Shown: positions 8,275 to 17,288 of the stretch, piece after piece | Layout of the letters: every line of letters begins with the position of its first letter | How positions within the stretch are numbered: the first letter of the stretch is position 1 | NCBI GenBank assembly: GCA_004017275.1 | Contig: SAKE01000009.1 | Coordinates: 124,001 to 188,000 of the forward strand | Reading direction: 5' to 3' | DNA from: Mesorhizobium sp. | GTDB taxonomy: Bacteria > Pseudomonadota > Alphaproteobacteria > Rhizobiales > Rhizobiaceae | Length of the DNA stretch: 64,000 nucleotides | The notes under the pieces: model-generated | What the model was told of the DNA's origin: nothing | The model's database searches: none | What the model saw: only the letters and a program-made list of their open reading frames with translations | Translations under genes and position numbers: made by a program

Positions 8275-9264
8275 ATGTCCGAAACCTTCAAAGCCATCCT
8301 CGTTTCGCGTGACGCCGAGAAAAAGCAGTCGGTAGCCGTCACCGATCTCACCGACGCCGATCTGATGGAAGGTGATGTCACAATTGCGGTCGAGGCGACG
8401 ACGGTGAACTACAAGGATGGCCTGGCAATCACAGGCAAGGCGCCGGTGATCCGCCGCTGGCCGCTGGTGCCGGGCATCGATTTCGCCGGCACCGTGATCT
8501 CGTCTTCCCATCCCGATTGGCGCGCCGGAGACAAGGCCATCCTGAACGGCTGGGGCGTCGGTGAAACCCATTTCGGCGCCTATGCCGGCCGCGCCCGCGT
8601 CAAGGGCGACTGGCTGGTGCCGCTGCCGCAAGGCATCAGTCCGCATGACGCCATGGCCGTCGGCACCGCAGGCTACTCCGCCATGCTTTGCGTCATGGCC
8701 CTGGAGCGGCACGGCATCCTGCCCGATCGCGGGCCGGTGGTGGTGACGGGGGCGGCCGGCGGCGTCGGCTCAGTCGCGGTCTCGATCCTGTCCAGCCTCG
8801 GCTACCATGTCATTGCCTCCACCGGCCGCAATGCGGAAAGCCCCTATTTGATCAACCTCGGCGCCGCCGAGGTGATATCGCGCGACGAGCTTGCCCAGCC
8901 GGCGAAGCCGCTGGCCAAGGAGCGCTGGGCCGGCGGCGTCGACGCCGTCGGCAGCCACACATTGGCCAATGTGCTCTCGATGACCTCCTATGGCGGCGCG
9001 GTCGCCGCTTGCGGTCTGGCCGGCGGCATGGACCTGCCGACCAGCGTCGCCCCCTTCATCCTGCGCGGCGTCTCGCTACTCGGCATCGATTCGGTGATGG
9101 CGCCGAAGGCAGTTCGCCTCGAAGCATGGCGACGCATCGGAACCGACCTCGATCTGCAGAAGCTCGCCAGCCTGTCGAGGACCATCGGTTTCGACGGCAT
9201 CATCGATACCGCCCGCGACATCGTCGACGGCAAGATCCGCGGCCGCGTCGTCGTGGATATGTAA
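8275..9264 (+). CDS. AcuI/YhdH-type acrylyl-CoA reductase-like MDR oxidoreductase
   Basis: This 329-residue medium-chain reductase belongs to the YhdH/AcuI group. It shows the GroES-like N-terminal part ('VNYKDGLAITGKAPVIRRWPLVPGIDFAGTV'), the 'DKAILNGWGVGETHFGAYAGRARV' stretch and the NADP-binding motif VTGAAGGVGSVAVS near residue 160. There are no structural-zinc cysteines. Enzymes of this group reduce acrylyl-CoA to propionyl-CoA using NADPH, but substrate use here is inferred. It lies 57 bp after lspA and may be read through from it. Confidence 0.85.
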   Translation: MSETFKAILVSRDAEKKQSVAVTDLTDADLMEGDVTIAVEATTVNYKDGLAITGKAPVIRRWPLVPGIDFAGTVISSSHPDWRAGDKAILNGWGVGETHFGAYAGRARVKGDWLVPLPQGISPHDAMAVGTAGYSAMLCVMALERHGILPDRGPVVVTGAAGGVGSVAVSILSSLGYHVIASTGRNAESPYLINLGAAEVISRDELAQPAKPLAKERWAGGVDAVGSHTLANVLSMTSYGGAVAACGLAGGMDLPTSVAPFILRGVSLLGIDSVMAPKAVRLEAWRRIGTDLDLQKLASLSRTIGFDGIIDTARDIVDGKIRGRVVVDM

Positions 9265-9385
9265 CCGCGCTCGACTGCCGGAAAAGGATGGCAAATTCGC
9301 CGCCATCGGGCGAAAACCGCCCAACCGCTAAAATTCGAACGATCCGCCGCAATCTTCCATAATCTCTGTCTGGCAGAGGTTTCGC

Positions 9386-11671
9386 ATGATCGCGGAATCC
9401 GGCAGCCAACAGGCGGACACTGGCGACGGCGTCGATGCGGCGCCGACGTCGGCGCGGCGCTTCGTCGTCGCGCCGCCGCTGGTGCCCGAGCCGGAATTCT
9501 CCAGGCGCGAAGGCCTGCCTTTTCTGACATTCGTCGCCATCGTCATGCTGTCCGGTCTGGCGCACCTGACCGGGGCGCCGGTCTTCATCAGCGTCGCATT
9601 GCTGGCAACCGGCTTTGCCGGCCTTGCCATGCATCTTCGCGCCAAGCGCAGCGAACACCGCACCGCTGCCCTGCTTGACGAAACCACTGCCCGAAGCCGT
9701 GCCGAGATCGAGACGCTGGCCGATCGCATGTGGGAAATGCAGGAGAGCGATGAGCGCTTTCGCGGCCTGATCGATGCGCTCGGCGATCTCGTCATTCACC
9801 GCAATCGCGACGGCTACATCGTCTATGCCAACAAGGTCTTCGCCGACCTCGTTGAGATCGATCAGCGCGACCTTGCCGGCAAGACCCTGGCAGAACTCGG
9901 CATCGAGGTCGGCATCGTTCCCGATGCCGCCTTTTCCGACCATGAGTGCCTGAGTTCCACCGATGTCTCTATCAGCACGCCGAGCGGGCAGCGCTGGTTT
10001 TCGTGGATCGAACTGTCGGTACGCGACAAGGACAGCGACGCCGTTTCACATCGCGCCATCGCCCGCGACATCACCGCCCGCAAACGCGCTGAATCCTCGC
10101 TGATCACCGCACGCGAGCGGGCCGAATATGCCAGCCAGGCCAAATCGCGCTTCCTCGCCACCGTCAGCCATGAAATCCGCACGCCGATGAACGGCATCAT
10201 GGGCATGGCCAGGTTGCTCGCCGACACCAGTCTGTCGCCGGAACAGCAGACCTATGTCGGCGCCGTCTCGACCTCGGCCAGTGCACTGCTAGCTCTCATC
10301 GAGGATCTTCTCGACTACTCCAAGATCGAAGCCGGGCGCTTCGACCCGGAGCCGCAGCCGATGTCGTTGCGCGAGATCGCCGACAACATCATCGAACTGC
10401 TGGCCGCGCGCGCCTTCGCCAAGGATATCGGGCTGGGTTGCCATGTCGAACCCGACGTGCCGCAATTGATCACTGCCGATCCGGGCAAGGTCAGGCAGGT
10501 GCTGCTCAACCTCATCGGCAACGCCATCAAGTTCACCGACAGCGGCGGCGTGTTGGTGAGCATCGCACGCGCGCGCACTGAAACCAGCGACCGCATATGC
10601 TTCATCATCGCCGATACCGGTCCGGGCCTGCATGATGAGGACCTGGAGCGCATTTTCGAGGAGTTTGAGCAGGCCGACGGCACGTCGACGCGCACACATG
10701 GCGGGGCCGGCCTCGGTCTTGCCATTTCCAGGCGCCTTGTGGCCGCCATGGGTGGCACGATCTCGGTGTCCAGCCGGCTCGGCCAAGGATCCGAGTTCGT
10801 CTTCGAGATCCCGGCGATAGCGGCCACCGAAGCGCCGCACGGCCGGCAGAACGCGCTCTTCGGCAGGCGCGCGGTGATCCTGTCGAAAAACGCCGTCGAG
10901 GCCGAAGCCATCGCCCGCACCATCCGCGCCAATGGCGGCGCGGTCGATGTCGCCACCACCGTCGCACAGGCCGCGCTCTTCGCCGCCGGCTGCGATGTGA
11001 TTCTCGTCGATGCGGCCATGGAAGAAAGCGACGGAAGGCTGCTCAAGCGCCTGCGCCAGAACGGTTTCGCCGATTGCGAGGCGATCACGCTGATCGCGCC
11101 GACCGACCGCGGCATGCTTGGCGAGTTCCGTGCCAGCGGCTACGCGACCTTTCTGGCCAGGCCGGTGCGTGGTGGAACACTTTTGCGTGTGCTGTTAAGC
11201 AGCCATGCTCCCGGCCTCACCCAGCCGCAGCCGCAAAATCGGGGCGCACCCGCGCTTCGTGCTGTCGGTAACCGCCAGCGAGGCCTGTCTGTGCTGATCG
11301 CCGAGGACAATGACATCAACGCCATGCTGGCTCGCGCCACGCTGCTGAAGGCCGGGCATCGCGTCAAGGTGGTCGGCAACGGCAAGGCCGCTGTCGAGGC
11401 TGTCACCAGCGTCGGGTACAAGCACCGCTTCGACGTGGTTTTGATGGATCTGCATATGCCGGTCATGGATGGGCTGGACGCGATTGCCGCCATTCGCCGC
11501 CATGAGGAGGAGACCGCCGTGCCGCCGGTGCCGATCATGGTCCTGTCGGCCGACAGCCAGGAAAAGACGCGCCATGCGGTGCTGGCCCATGGCGCCAGCG
11601 GCTTTGTCACCAAGCCGCTCGACCCTGAAGCGCTGGTCAATGCCGTCGAGGGACAGGTCGTAGCGGCTTGA
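9386..11671 (+). CDS. membrane-bound hybrid sensor histidine kinase
   Basis: This 761-residue protein has two adjacent membrane segments (about residues 46-90), a short coiled coil, and a PAS domain (about 130-235, '[28 protein letters not shown]'). A HisKA domain follows with phospho-acceptor His262 in [10 protein letters not shown], then an HATPase domain ([25 protein letters not shown]) and a receiver-like domain (about 495-615, Asp542). The C-terminal receiver has phospho-acceptor Asp688 in [11 protein letters not shown]. No output regulator lies beside it, so it is an orphan kinase whose partner and stimulus are unknown. The first receiver-like domain is divergent. Confidence 0.9.
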   Translation: MIAESGSQQADTGDGVDAAPTSARRFVVAPPLVPEPEFSRREGLPFLTFVAIVMLSGLAHLTGAPVFISVALLATGFAGLAMHLRAKRSEHRTAALLDETTARSRAEIETLADRMWEMQESDERFRGLIDALGDLVIHRNRDGYIVYANKVFADLVEIDQRDLAGKTLAELGIEVGIVPDAAFSDHECLSSTDVSISTPSGQRWFSWIELSVRDKDSDAVSHRAIARDITARKRAESSLITARERAEYASQAKSRFLATVSHEIRTPMNGIMGMARLLADTSLSPEQQTYVGAVSTSASALLALIEDLLDYSKIEAGRFDPEPQPMSLREIADNIIELLAARAFAKDIGLGCHVEPDVPQLITADPGKVRQVLLNLIGNAIKFTDSGGVLVSIARARTETSDRICFIIADTGPGLHDEDLERIFEEFEQADGTSTRTHGGAGLGLAISRRLVAAMGGTISVSSRLGQGSEFVFEIPAIAATEAPHGRQNALFGRRAVILSKNAVEAEAIARTIRANGGAVDVATTVAQAALFAAGCDVILVDAAMEESDGRLLKRLRQNGFADCEAITLIAPTDRGMLGEFRASGYATFLARPVRGGTLLRVLLSSHAPGLTQPQPQNRGAPALRAVGNRQRGLSVLIAEDNDINAMLARATLLKAGHRVKVVGNGKAAVEAVTSVGYKHRFDVVLMDLHMPVMDGLDAIAAIRRHEEETAVPPVPIMVLSADSQEKTRHAVLAHGASGFVTKPLDPEALVNAVEGQVVAA

Positions 11672-11839
11672 GCTTTCCACCCCCATTCCACGCCGCGCGC
11701 TCACGTAAGCTAGCCGGTTGATCGTATTCGCCAGCCGACGAAGTATTGCCCACGACGTCGTATCACGGTACTGTCACAATCCTGTTGCACCTACACCGTA
11801 TCCCCGTGCCAAGAGGGATGGCTCGAAGGAGAATCACTC

Positions 11840-12727
11840 GTGCATACAGTTATGCCGGAATGTGACACTCGGCCGAACGCCAGCAGCGCCTTGCTTGCCG
11901 GACGTAACGTCGATTCCGTCATAAAGGGCGCGGCACTGGGCCGCATAGGCAATCTTGAAGTGCGGCTCGCTCGCAACGAGGCCGAGATCGCGGCCGCGCA
12001 GGAAGTGCGCTACCGGGTGTTCTACGACGAACTTGGCGCCAGGAAGGGCCTCTTCCAGGCCCACGACCGCCGTGACGCCGACCGCTTCGATCCGCTGTGC
12101 GATCATCTGCTGGTTTTGGATACCACCCTTTCCGGCCCCGAACATCGCCGCATCGTCGGCACCTACCGGCTGCTGCGGCAAGAAATCGCGGCCACGGCCG
12201 GAGGGTTCTATTCGGAAGGTGAATTCGAGCTGACCAAGCTCATCGCCCGTCACCCCGGCCAGCGTTTTCTCGAACTCGGCCGCTCCTGCGTTTTGCCGGA
12301 ATACCGCTCTAAGCGCACCATCGAGGCGCTATGGCAAGGCATCTGGGCTTACATCAACCATTACGAAATCGGTGTGATGACCGGCTGCGCTTCCTTCCAC
12401 GGCACCGTGCCGGCGGCGCATGCCGAGGCGCTCACCTACCTCGCCCATCACTGCCGGACGAATTCGGCCTGGGACGTGCGCGCGGTGTCCGGGCGCTACT
12501 GCTCGATGGATCTGATGCCGATCGAGGCCGTCAACACCAAGGCCGCCATCGCCGCAATGCCGCCCTTGGTCAAGGGCTATTTGCGCGTCGGTGCCCGCAT
12601 CGGCGACGGCTGCGTCATCGATCGCGAATTCTCGACGGTCGACGTCTTCGTCGTGATGCCGGTCAAGGAAATCGGCGCCCGCTACGTCAACTATTATGGC
12701 GGGGAAGCCCAGCGCTTCGCGGCGTGA
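11840..12727 (+). CDS. olsB: OlsB, L-ornithine N(alpha)-acyltransferase
   Basis: The protein is 295 residues and belongs to the GNAT-like OlsB family. OlsB makes lyso-ornithine lipid from ornithine and 3-hydroxyacyl-ACP, the first step of ornithine lipid synthesis, which matters when phosphate is scarce. Signature parts are 'VRYRVFYDELGAR', 'CDHLLVLD', 'RIVGTYRLLRQE', 'FELTKLI...FLELGRSCVLPEYR' and 'GCASFHGTVP'. Translation starts at a GTG with a strong AAGGAG ribosome site 8 bp upstream. olsA, the second enzyme, is not nearby. The gene ends just before a heptamer-repeat hairpin. Confidence 0.9.
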   Translation: MHTVMPECDTRPNASSALLAGRNVDSVIKGAALGRIGNLEVRLARNEAEIAAAQEVRYRVFYDELGARKGLFQAHDRRDADRFDPLCDHLLVLDTTLSGPEHRRIVGTYRLLRQEIAATAGGFYSEGEFELTKLIARHPGQRFLELGRSCVLPEYRSKRTIEALWQGIWAYINHYEIGVMTGCASFHGTVPAAHAEALTYLAHHCRTNSAWDVRAVSGRYCSMDLMPIEAVNTKAAIAAMPPLVKGYLRVGARIGDGCVIDREFSTVDVFVVMPVKEIGARYVNYYGGEAQRFAA

Positions 12728-12730
12728 AGC

Positions 12731-12840
12731 TAGCGAATAGCGAATAGCGAATAGCGAATAGCGAATAGCGAATAGCGAGGAATTACGCCGCAATCCTGCG
12801 GACTGCTATCCCTATTCGCTATTCCCTATTCTCTATTCGC
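12731..12840. repeat. heptamer-array hairpin, copy 1
   Basis: The left arm is nearly seven tandem copies of TAGCGAA (12731-12778). The right arm is four to five copies of the complementary heptamer CTATTCG/C/T (about 12805-12840), so the element folds into a long hairpin with a loop of about 27 nt. It fills the gap between the olsB stop and the end of the convergent TRIC-family gene. It may act as a bidirectional transcription stop or be a selfish palindrome. The copy at 13501-13631 belongs to the same family. Confidence 0.85.
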
Positions 12841-12846
12841 TTCCTT

Positions 12847-13479
12847 TCACAAAATATCTTCCGGCCGCCGACCAGGTCGGCTCTTGTAGGACGGAAACGA
12901 CCAGCCGAATTTGAGCGCGCCGCCCCGCACAAGGAACGCCGCCGCGAAGCCGGCGAGGTCCGAGGCGAGCGGCGGCAGTCCTGCAAGATCGCCAAGTGTG
13001 TAGAGACCGGCACCCGCAAGGGCTGCGGTGACATAGATTTCAGGCCTCAGAAGCACCGATGGCTCGCCGGCAAGGAGGTCGCGCAGAATGCCGCCGAAAG
13101 TCGCGGTCAGCACGCCGGTGATGACGGAGACGACCGGCGAACCGGTAATCGCCAGTCCCTTGGCCGCGCCCATCACCGAAAAGGCGGCGAGCCCGATGGC
13201 GTCGAGCCAGAGCAGCCATTTCCAGCGCGATTCGACACGATGGGCGCTGAAGAAGACCAGCACCGCAACCACCACGCAGATCAGCACATAGCCGGAGTTG
13301 GCGACCCAGAAAACCGGCAGGTTGAGGATGACGTCGCGAAGCGTGCCGCCGCCTATCCCGGTGACGCTGGCCAGGAACAGGAAGCCGATAATGTCGAGCT
13401 GCTTACGCGAAGCGGCAAGCGCCCCGGTCGCGGCGAAAACGGCGACACCGGCATAGTCGAGAAGCGCGATGGGGTTCAT
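12847..13479 (-). CDS. TRIC-family (UPF0126) cation-channel-like membrane protein
   Basis: The 210-residue protein has about seven membrane helices and an internal repeat of two similar three-helix units. Each has a glycine-rich 'GGGTLRDVILN' or 'FGGILRDLLAGEPS' motif, the hallmark of the bacterial trimeric intracellular cation channel (UPF0126/YicG-like) family. Bacterial members are often linked to glycine or cation transport, and the substrate cannot be read here. The gene is bracketed by two heptamer-repeat hairpins, one 22 bp before its start and one just after its stop. Confidence 0.85.
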   Translation of the reverse strand: MNPIALLDYAGVAVFAATGALAASRKQLDIIGFLFLASVTGIGGGTLRDVILNLPVFWVANSGYVLICVVVAVLVFFSAHRVESRWKWLLWLDAIGLAAFSVMGAAKGLAITGSPVVSVITGVLTATFGGILRDLLAGEPSVLLRPEIYVTAALAGAGLYTLGDLAGLPPLASDLAGFAAAFLVRGGALKFGWSFPSYKSRPGRRPEDIL

Positions 13480-13500
13480 GAAGCGAACAATGAAAGAGTG

Positions 13501-13631
13501 AATAGCGAATAGCGAATAGCGAGTAGCGAGTAGCGAGTAGCGAGTAGCGAGTAGCGAATAGCACGAAGCCGCGCAACAACCGCAGCAACTATGCTATTTC
13601 CCTATTGGCTACTCGCTATTCCCTATTCGCT
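13501..13631. repeat. heptamer-array hairpin, copy 2
   Basis: The left arm is about nine heptamers (13501-13562): three AATAGCG, then a run of five AGTAGCG variants, then AATAGC. The right arm (about 13589-13631) contains the complementary forms CTATT and also GGCTACTCG, so the A-to-G variant run on the left is partly matched on the right. The element lies between the start of the TRIC-family gene and the end of grpE. The array length differs from copy 1, as expected for slippage-prone repeats. Confidence 0.85.
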
Positions 13632-13638
13632 CGTCCGT

Positions 13639-14274
13639 TCATGCGTCCTTCTCAGCCTGTTCATTGACAGGCCCCGGCTCGACCGGTGCTTCAGCGGCGG
13701 CAAGCTTCGGCCCGCCCTTGGCGACGCCGACCATGGCCGGGCGCAGCACCCGATCGCCGATCGAATAGCCCGGCTGCACGACCTGGACCACAGTGTTGGC
13801 CGGGACATCGGGATTGGACACTTCGAACATCGCCTGGTGGAAATTGGGATCGAACTTCTCGCCTTCCGGCGCGAGCTTCTTGACCCCGTGCCGTTCCAGC
13901 GCCGACAGCATGGCGCGCTCGGTCAAGTCGACGCCTTCGATCAGCGCCTTGAAACCGGCGTCGCCCGACGCCTTGGCCTCGGCGGGAATCGCGTCCAGCG
14001 CGCGGCGCAGATTGTCCGACACCGACAGCATATCGCGAGCGAAATTCGCAACCGCGTAGGTGCGCGCGTCATGCACGTCGCGCGCCGTGCGGCGACGCAG
14101 GTTTTCCATCTCGGCCGCCACGCGCAGCGCGCGGTCCTTCAGCTCTTCATTTTCTTTCAGCAGCCGCACAAGGGCCTCATAGTCGCCATCGATGCTGCCT
14201 TCCGTGCGCTCGGCAGAGGCCTCGGTCGCCTCGACTTCATCGGGCGCGCGTTCGTCTTTTGCCTGGTCGCTCAT
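13639..14274 (-). CDS. grpE: GrpE, nucleotide exchange factor of DnaK
   Basis: This is a 211-residue GrpE. It has an acidic N-terminal tail, a long coiled-coil helix (about residues 33-90, '[30 protein letters not shown]'), the four-helix region, and the C-terminal beta domain with the signature '[47 protein letters not shown]'. It releases ADP from DnaK. hrcA, often its upstream neighbour, is absent here. A promoter-like sequence lies about 45 bp upstream. The Pro/Glu-rich C-terminal tail after residue 190 is typical of rhizobial forms. Confidence 0.95.
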   Translation of the reverse strand: MSDQAKDERAPDEVEATEASAERTEGSIDGDYEALVRLLKENEELKDRALRVAAEMENLRRRTARDVHDARTYAVANFARDMLSVSDNLRRALDAIPAEAKASGDAGFKALIEGVDLTERAMLSALERHGVKKLAPEGEKFDPNFHQAMFEVSNPDVPANTVVQVVQPGYSIGDRVLRPAMVGVAKGGPKLAAAEAPVEPGPVNEQAEKDA

Positions 14275-14316
14275 CGCCGTTTCCCGTCAATCTCGAATGA
14301 TATGGATTTGTGCCCG

Positions 14317-14345
14317 ATATCGAGGTTTGGCAGCCAAAAATCAAG
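14317..14345 (-). promoter_or_regulatory. candidate grpE promoter (RpoH/RpoD-like)
   Basis: On the minus strand CTTGAT (14340-14345) and CGATAT (14317-14322) are separated by exactly 17 bp. They are placed about 43 bp upstream of the grpE ATG. Alphaproteobacterial heat-shock promoters share the CTTG -35 core with housekeeping ones, so the sigma factor cannot be told apart by eye. Confidence 0.4.
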
Positions 14346-14512
14346 GGGTAAGCGATTGTGGAGACGGTCAGCCAAGGCAGGACAACAGCAGGCAAGACAT
14401 CTCGGTTTTAATTCAAATTTTACCCTAACCGTCGGCTTTGCTTGCCACAAAGGCGTGATGGAGGAACCATTCCCTTGCTGGAGGAGTTTCGAAACCGACA
14501 CAGGATTTTGAG

Positions 14513-14713
14513 ATGATGACCCGCAACAAGGGCAAAAAGGCAGAAGGGCTGGCGATCGAGGTCAGGCGCCAGTTCACCGCCGAAACGGTGACGCGCTTTC
14601 TGCGCACCTTGCCAGCCTTCCGCACCGAGGCCGAGATTCCCGAGCGCTTCAGAGAACTGCTCGATCGCCTCGACAGGGCGGAGGGCCGTGACGTCAGTTG
14701 GCGCCGGCAGTAA
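14513..14713 (+). CDS. small conserved-looking hypothetical protein
   Basis: This is a 66-residue basic protein (KGKKAEGLAIEVRRQF, then an amphipathic 'FLRTLPAFRTEAEIPERFRELLDRLDRAE'). It has no signal peptide or membrane segment. Two in-frame ATG codons (14513 and 14516) could start it. The GAGGAG at 14491-14496 is a little far for a ribosome site. Codon use looks like its neighbours. It diverges from grpE across 238 bp. I do not recognise a family. The predicted two-helix fold could be a nucleic-acid-associated small protein, but that is a guess. Confidence 0.55.
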   Translation: MMTRNKGKKAEGLAIEVRRQFTAETVTRFLRTLPAFRTEAEIPERFRELLDRLDRAEGRDVSWRRQ

Positions 14714-14809
14714 GCAACCGCCAATCTTGGCAGCAAACCTCTATCAGCAATAGCCTGTGAGAGCCGAACCATCTAATGATGGGCCGTTGTGGCTCAAATG
14801 GAGGACGTA

Positions 14810-15190
14810 ATGCGCAAGATTTCGATTACCTCATTGTTGACGGCGCTTGTCGGCCTCGGTGCCCTCTCTTTGCTGGCCTTTCCGGCGCAGGCAGACAATC
14901 TGCAGCTGGAACTGGGCAAACATGGCCCACGGCTGAAGCTCATGGAAGATTGCGATCCCGCCTATGACGATTGCGAAGGCCCCCGTCGCGACGACCGGCG
15001 CGACCGCCGTCAATCGCGAGGCTGCACCGAAGACCGGGCTCTCGACAAGGCGGACCGGATGGGCATCCGCCGGGCAAGGATAGAGTCCGTGGGTCGCCGG
15101 GAGATCACTGTTCGCGGCAGACAGGGCGGCGACCGCGTGCGCGTGACTTTTGGCACCGAGCGCGGCTGTCCTATCCTCGATCGCGAATAG
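14810..15190 (+). CDS. small exported arginine-rich protein of unknown function
   Basis: This is a 126-residue protein with a clear signal peptide (MRKISITSLLTALVGLGAL... ending AQA around residue 29). The mature part begins with a short acidic stretch (CDPAYDDCEG) followed by an arginine-rich stretch (RRDDRRDRRQSR). It ends in a small beta-rich domain ('ARIESVGRREITVRGRQGGDRVRVTFGTERGCPIL'). Three or four cysteines could form disulphides. An ideal GGAGGA site precedes the ATG at 14810, which I prefer to an in-frame ATG seven codons upstream. No known function is recognised. Confidence 0.7.
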   Translation: MRKISITSLLTALVGLGALSLLAFPAQADNLQLELGKHGPRLKLMEDCDPAYDDCEGPRRDDRRDRRQSRGCTEDRALDKADRMGIRRARIESVGRREITVRGRQGGDRVRVTFGTERGCPILDRE

Positions 15191-15340
15191 AGATCGGCCC
15201 CAAGAGTGGAAACCCGATGCTCAGACGCCAAGAAAGCTTCGGATTTCCGAACGATAGGGCATAAAGCCCGCTGCCTCGGCGGGTGTATCATCAGAAGGTT
15301 GAACTGGCGGTTGGCTGGCTCGACCGCCAAGCCACGCGAC

Positions 15341-15357
15341 AATTACGCACAGTAATT
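15341..15357. promoter_or_regulatory. palindrome upstream of the fatty acid desaturase
   Basis: AATTAC and GTAATT form a perfect 6-bp inverted repeat with a 5-bp spacer (GCACA), about 50 bp before the desaturase start. It is a possible operator. The arms are short enough to occur by chance. Confidence 0.3.
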
Positions 15358-15407
15358 TTGCGTGATTGCTGTCTTGCGGTCGCGGAGCACCCCGCCTATG
15401 CTTCCTG

Positions 15408-16430
15408 ATGAACATGATTTCCCCTGAGGCGGTTGCCAACAGCAAGCGCGCCTGGCTGAAAATTCTGGCCCGCTACAAGAAGCCTGACAGGCGGCGCAGC
15501 GCCGTGGAACTCGCCATCACCCTCATTCCGTTCGCCATACTCTGGGGACTATCCTCGGCGGCCTATGCCTATGGCCATTGGTGGGGACTGATCCTGATCC
15601 TTCCCGCGGCCGGGTTTCTGGTGCGCATCTTCATGATCCAGCACGATTGCGGCCACGGCTCCTTCTTCGCCAATCGCTATGCGGACGACTGGATCGGCCG
15701 CGCGCTCGGCATCCTGACACTGACGCCCTACGACTGCTGGCGGCGCGCCCACGCGACGCATCATGCCAGCGCCGGCAATCTTGACGAACGCGGCATGGGC
15801 GACATCAGGACACTGACCGTTACCGAATACCGGCAGCTATCGTGGCGCGGTCGCCTTGCCTATCGGCTCTATCGCCACCCGCTGGTGATGTTCGGTCTCG
15901 GGCCGATCTGGCTGTTCATCTTCGAGCAAAGATTGCCCGTCGGCATGATGCGCGGCGGCCTGACGCCCTGGGTGTCGTCGATGACCACCAATCTTGGCAT
16001 CGCGGTCGCAGCAGCCATCCTCATCTGGTTCGTCGGTCCAGGCGCGTTCCTGGTGGTCCATCTGCCGATCGTCATCCTTGCCGGTTCGGCCGGCATCTGG
16101 CTGTTCTACGTCCAGCACCAGTTCGAGGAAACGGAATGGGCGAAGGATGCCGATTGGGAATTTCAGCACGCCGCCCTGCACGGATCGTCCTATTACGACC
16201 TGCCGCCGGTGCTGAACTGGCTTACCGGCAATATCGGTGTCCATCACGTTCACCACCTCTCGGCCAAGGTGCCGTGCTACCGGTTGCAGGAAGTGCTGCG
16301 CGATTATCCCGAACTGCGCGCCATCGGACGCGTCACGCTGCTCGAAAGCCTGCGCTGCGTCAAACTGGCGTTGTGGGACGAAAACCGCAGGAAGCTGGTG
16401 TCGTTCCGCGAGGCACGGGCGGCTGTATAA
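15408..16430 (+). CDS. membrane fatty acid desaturase (di-iron)
   Basis: This is a 340-residue membrane protein with the three histidine boxes of the acyl-lipid desaturase family: HDCGH (from His79), HATHH (115-119) and HHVHH (279-283). Membrane helices flank them ('LAITLIPFAILWGLSSAAYAY', 'GLILILPAAGFLVRIFMI', 'LGIAVAAAILIWFVGPGAFLVV'). Such enzymes introduce a double bond into membrane lipid acyl chains, typically delta-12 or omega-type in this subgroup; position is not predictable. ATG codons at 15408 and 15414 are both possible starts. A strong bidirectional terminator follows. Confidence 0.88.
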   Translation: MNMISPEAVANSKRAWLKILARYKKPDRRRSAVELAITLIPFAILWGLSSAAYAYGHWWGLILILPAAGFLVRIFMIQHDCGHGSFFANRYADDWIGRALGILTLTPYDCWRRAHATHHASAGNLDERGMGDIRTLTVTEYRQLSWRGRLAYRLYRHPLVMFGLGPIWLFIFEQRLPVGMMRGGLTPWVSSMTTNLGIAVAAAILIWFVGPGAFLVVHLPIVILAGSAGIWLFYVQHQFEETEWAKDADWEFQHAALHGSSYYDLPPVLNWLTGNIGVHHVHHLSAKVPCYRLQEVLRDYPELRAIGRVTLLESLRCVKLALWDENRRKLVSFREARAAV

Positions 16431-16435
16431 AAAGA

Positions 16436-16458
16436 CCGCCGCGCTATGGGCGCGGCGG
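16436..16458. terminator. bidirectional hairpin terminator between desaturase and pfpI
   Basis: A perfect 9-bp GC stem (CCGCCGCGC / GCGCGGCGG) with a TATGG loop lies in the 44-bp gap between the two convergent genes. It is flanked by AAAAAG on one side and TTAAAAA on the other. The weak T-tracts suit factor-independent termination in either direction only modestly. Confidence 0.65.
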
Positions 16459-16474
16459 CCTTAAAAATCCCGGA

Positions 16475-17095
16475 TCAGGCTGCCTGGCGCTCATCGCGCA
16501 TCAGGATCTCGCCATGGCGGATTTCGGTGCCCAGCACCTTCAGGCATTCGCGGATGAAATTGGACAGGCCCGGCCAGCCCTTGGCCGATACGAGATTGCC
16601 GTCGACATGGGCGCCGGTTGGCGCAACGTCGATATAGATGCCACCGGCAAGCGTGACCTCCGGCTCGCAGTAGTGCAGCGCGGCGACTTCCCTACCCCGC
16701 ACCACACCGTCGACGGCGATCAGTATCTGCACGCCATGGCAGATGGTGAAGATCGGCTTACCGGCCTCGTGGAAATGCCGCACCAGCGCCTGTACCCGCT
16801 TGTCGATGCGGATGTATTCCGGGCCGCGCCCGCCCGCCGCGTAGACGGCATCGTATCCGGCTGGGTCCACCTCGGAAAACGTCTTGTTGAGGATGTAGTC
16901 GTGGCCGAGCTTTTCCGTGTAGGTCTGGTGGCCTTCGAAGTCGTGCAGCGACGTCTTCAATATATCGCCCGCCTTCTTGTCCGGGCAGACGACATGGACG
17001 GTATGGCCGACCGCATGCATCGCCTGCTCAAAGACAAAAATCTCATATTCCTCGCTGAACTCGCCAACGAGCATCAGTATCTTCTTGCCAGCCAT
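16475..17095 (-). CDS. DJ-1/PfpI-family protein
   Basis: This 206-residue protein has the DJ-1/PfpI fold. It opens with 'KKILMLVGEFSEEYEIFVFEQAM', and the nucleophile elbow 'IFTICHGVQILIAV' carries Cys119, with the conserved Glu near residue 15 (EFSEEYE). It has the long form with a 'GGRGPEYIRID' loop. Family members act as glyoxalases, deglycase-like stress proteins or amidases; which applies here is not readable. The 193-bp upstream region holds two perfect palindromes (17122-17142 and 17192-17208), so transcription is probably controlled by one or two repressors. Confidence 0.85.
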   Translation of the reverse strand: MAGKKILMLVGEFSEEYEIFVFEQAMHAVGHTVHVVCPDKKAGDILKTSLHDFEGHQTYTEKLGHDYILNKTFSEVDPAGYDAVYAAGGRGPEYIRIDKRVQALVRHFHEAGKPIFTICHGVQILIAVDGVVRGREVAALHYCEPEVTLAGGIYIDVAPTGAHVDGNLVSAKGWPGLSNFIRECLKVLGTEIRHGEILMRDERQAA

Positions 17096-17121
17096 TCCGG
17101 TTCCTCCCTTTGTGGCGATAT

Positions 17122-17142
17122 TTATTTCGGATCGCGAAATAA
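17122..17142. promoter_or_regulatory. inverted repeat at the pfpI promoter
   Basis: TTATTTCG and CGAAATAA form a perfect 8-bp inverted repeat with a 5-bp spacer (GATCG), 27 bp upstream of the DJ-1/PfpI start. It overlaps where the promoter or leader would be. The matching regulator is not encoded next to it. Confidence 0.5.
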
Positions 17143-17191
17143 TGAACCTATCCTAAGGGCAGCACCGCAAAAGGAAAAGCGTAAATCGCAT

Positions 17192-17208
17192 AATTGGTAA
17201 GACCAATT
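17192..17208. promoter_or_regulatory. GntR/FadR-type operator (AATTGGT-N3-ACCAATT)
   Basis: This is a perfect 7-bp inverted repeat AATTGGT / ACCAATT with a 3-bp AAG spacer. TGGT-N3-ACCA is the established core for GntR regulators of the FadR/LldR/PdhR group. It lies about 100 bp upstream of the DJ-1/PfpI gene and 81 bp beyond the end of the GMC gene. No GntR gene is in this window, so the site is presumably bound by a regulator encoded elsewhere. Confidence 0.6.
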
Positions 17209-17288
17209 GATGCCGATTGGCGCCGGAATCACCGCAGGGCATTCTACACCAGGCAAAATCAGCGCTACTGGTTTGACCAGAATTCCGA

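Noticed and set aside
12731..12840. Tandem heptamers resembling a CRISPR-like array
   Set aside because: The units are 7 bp with no spacers, and the complementary array nearby makes a hairpin; there are no cas genes.
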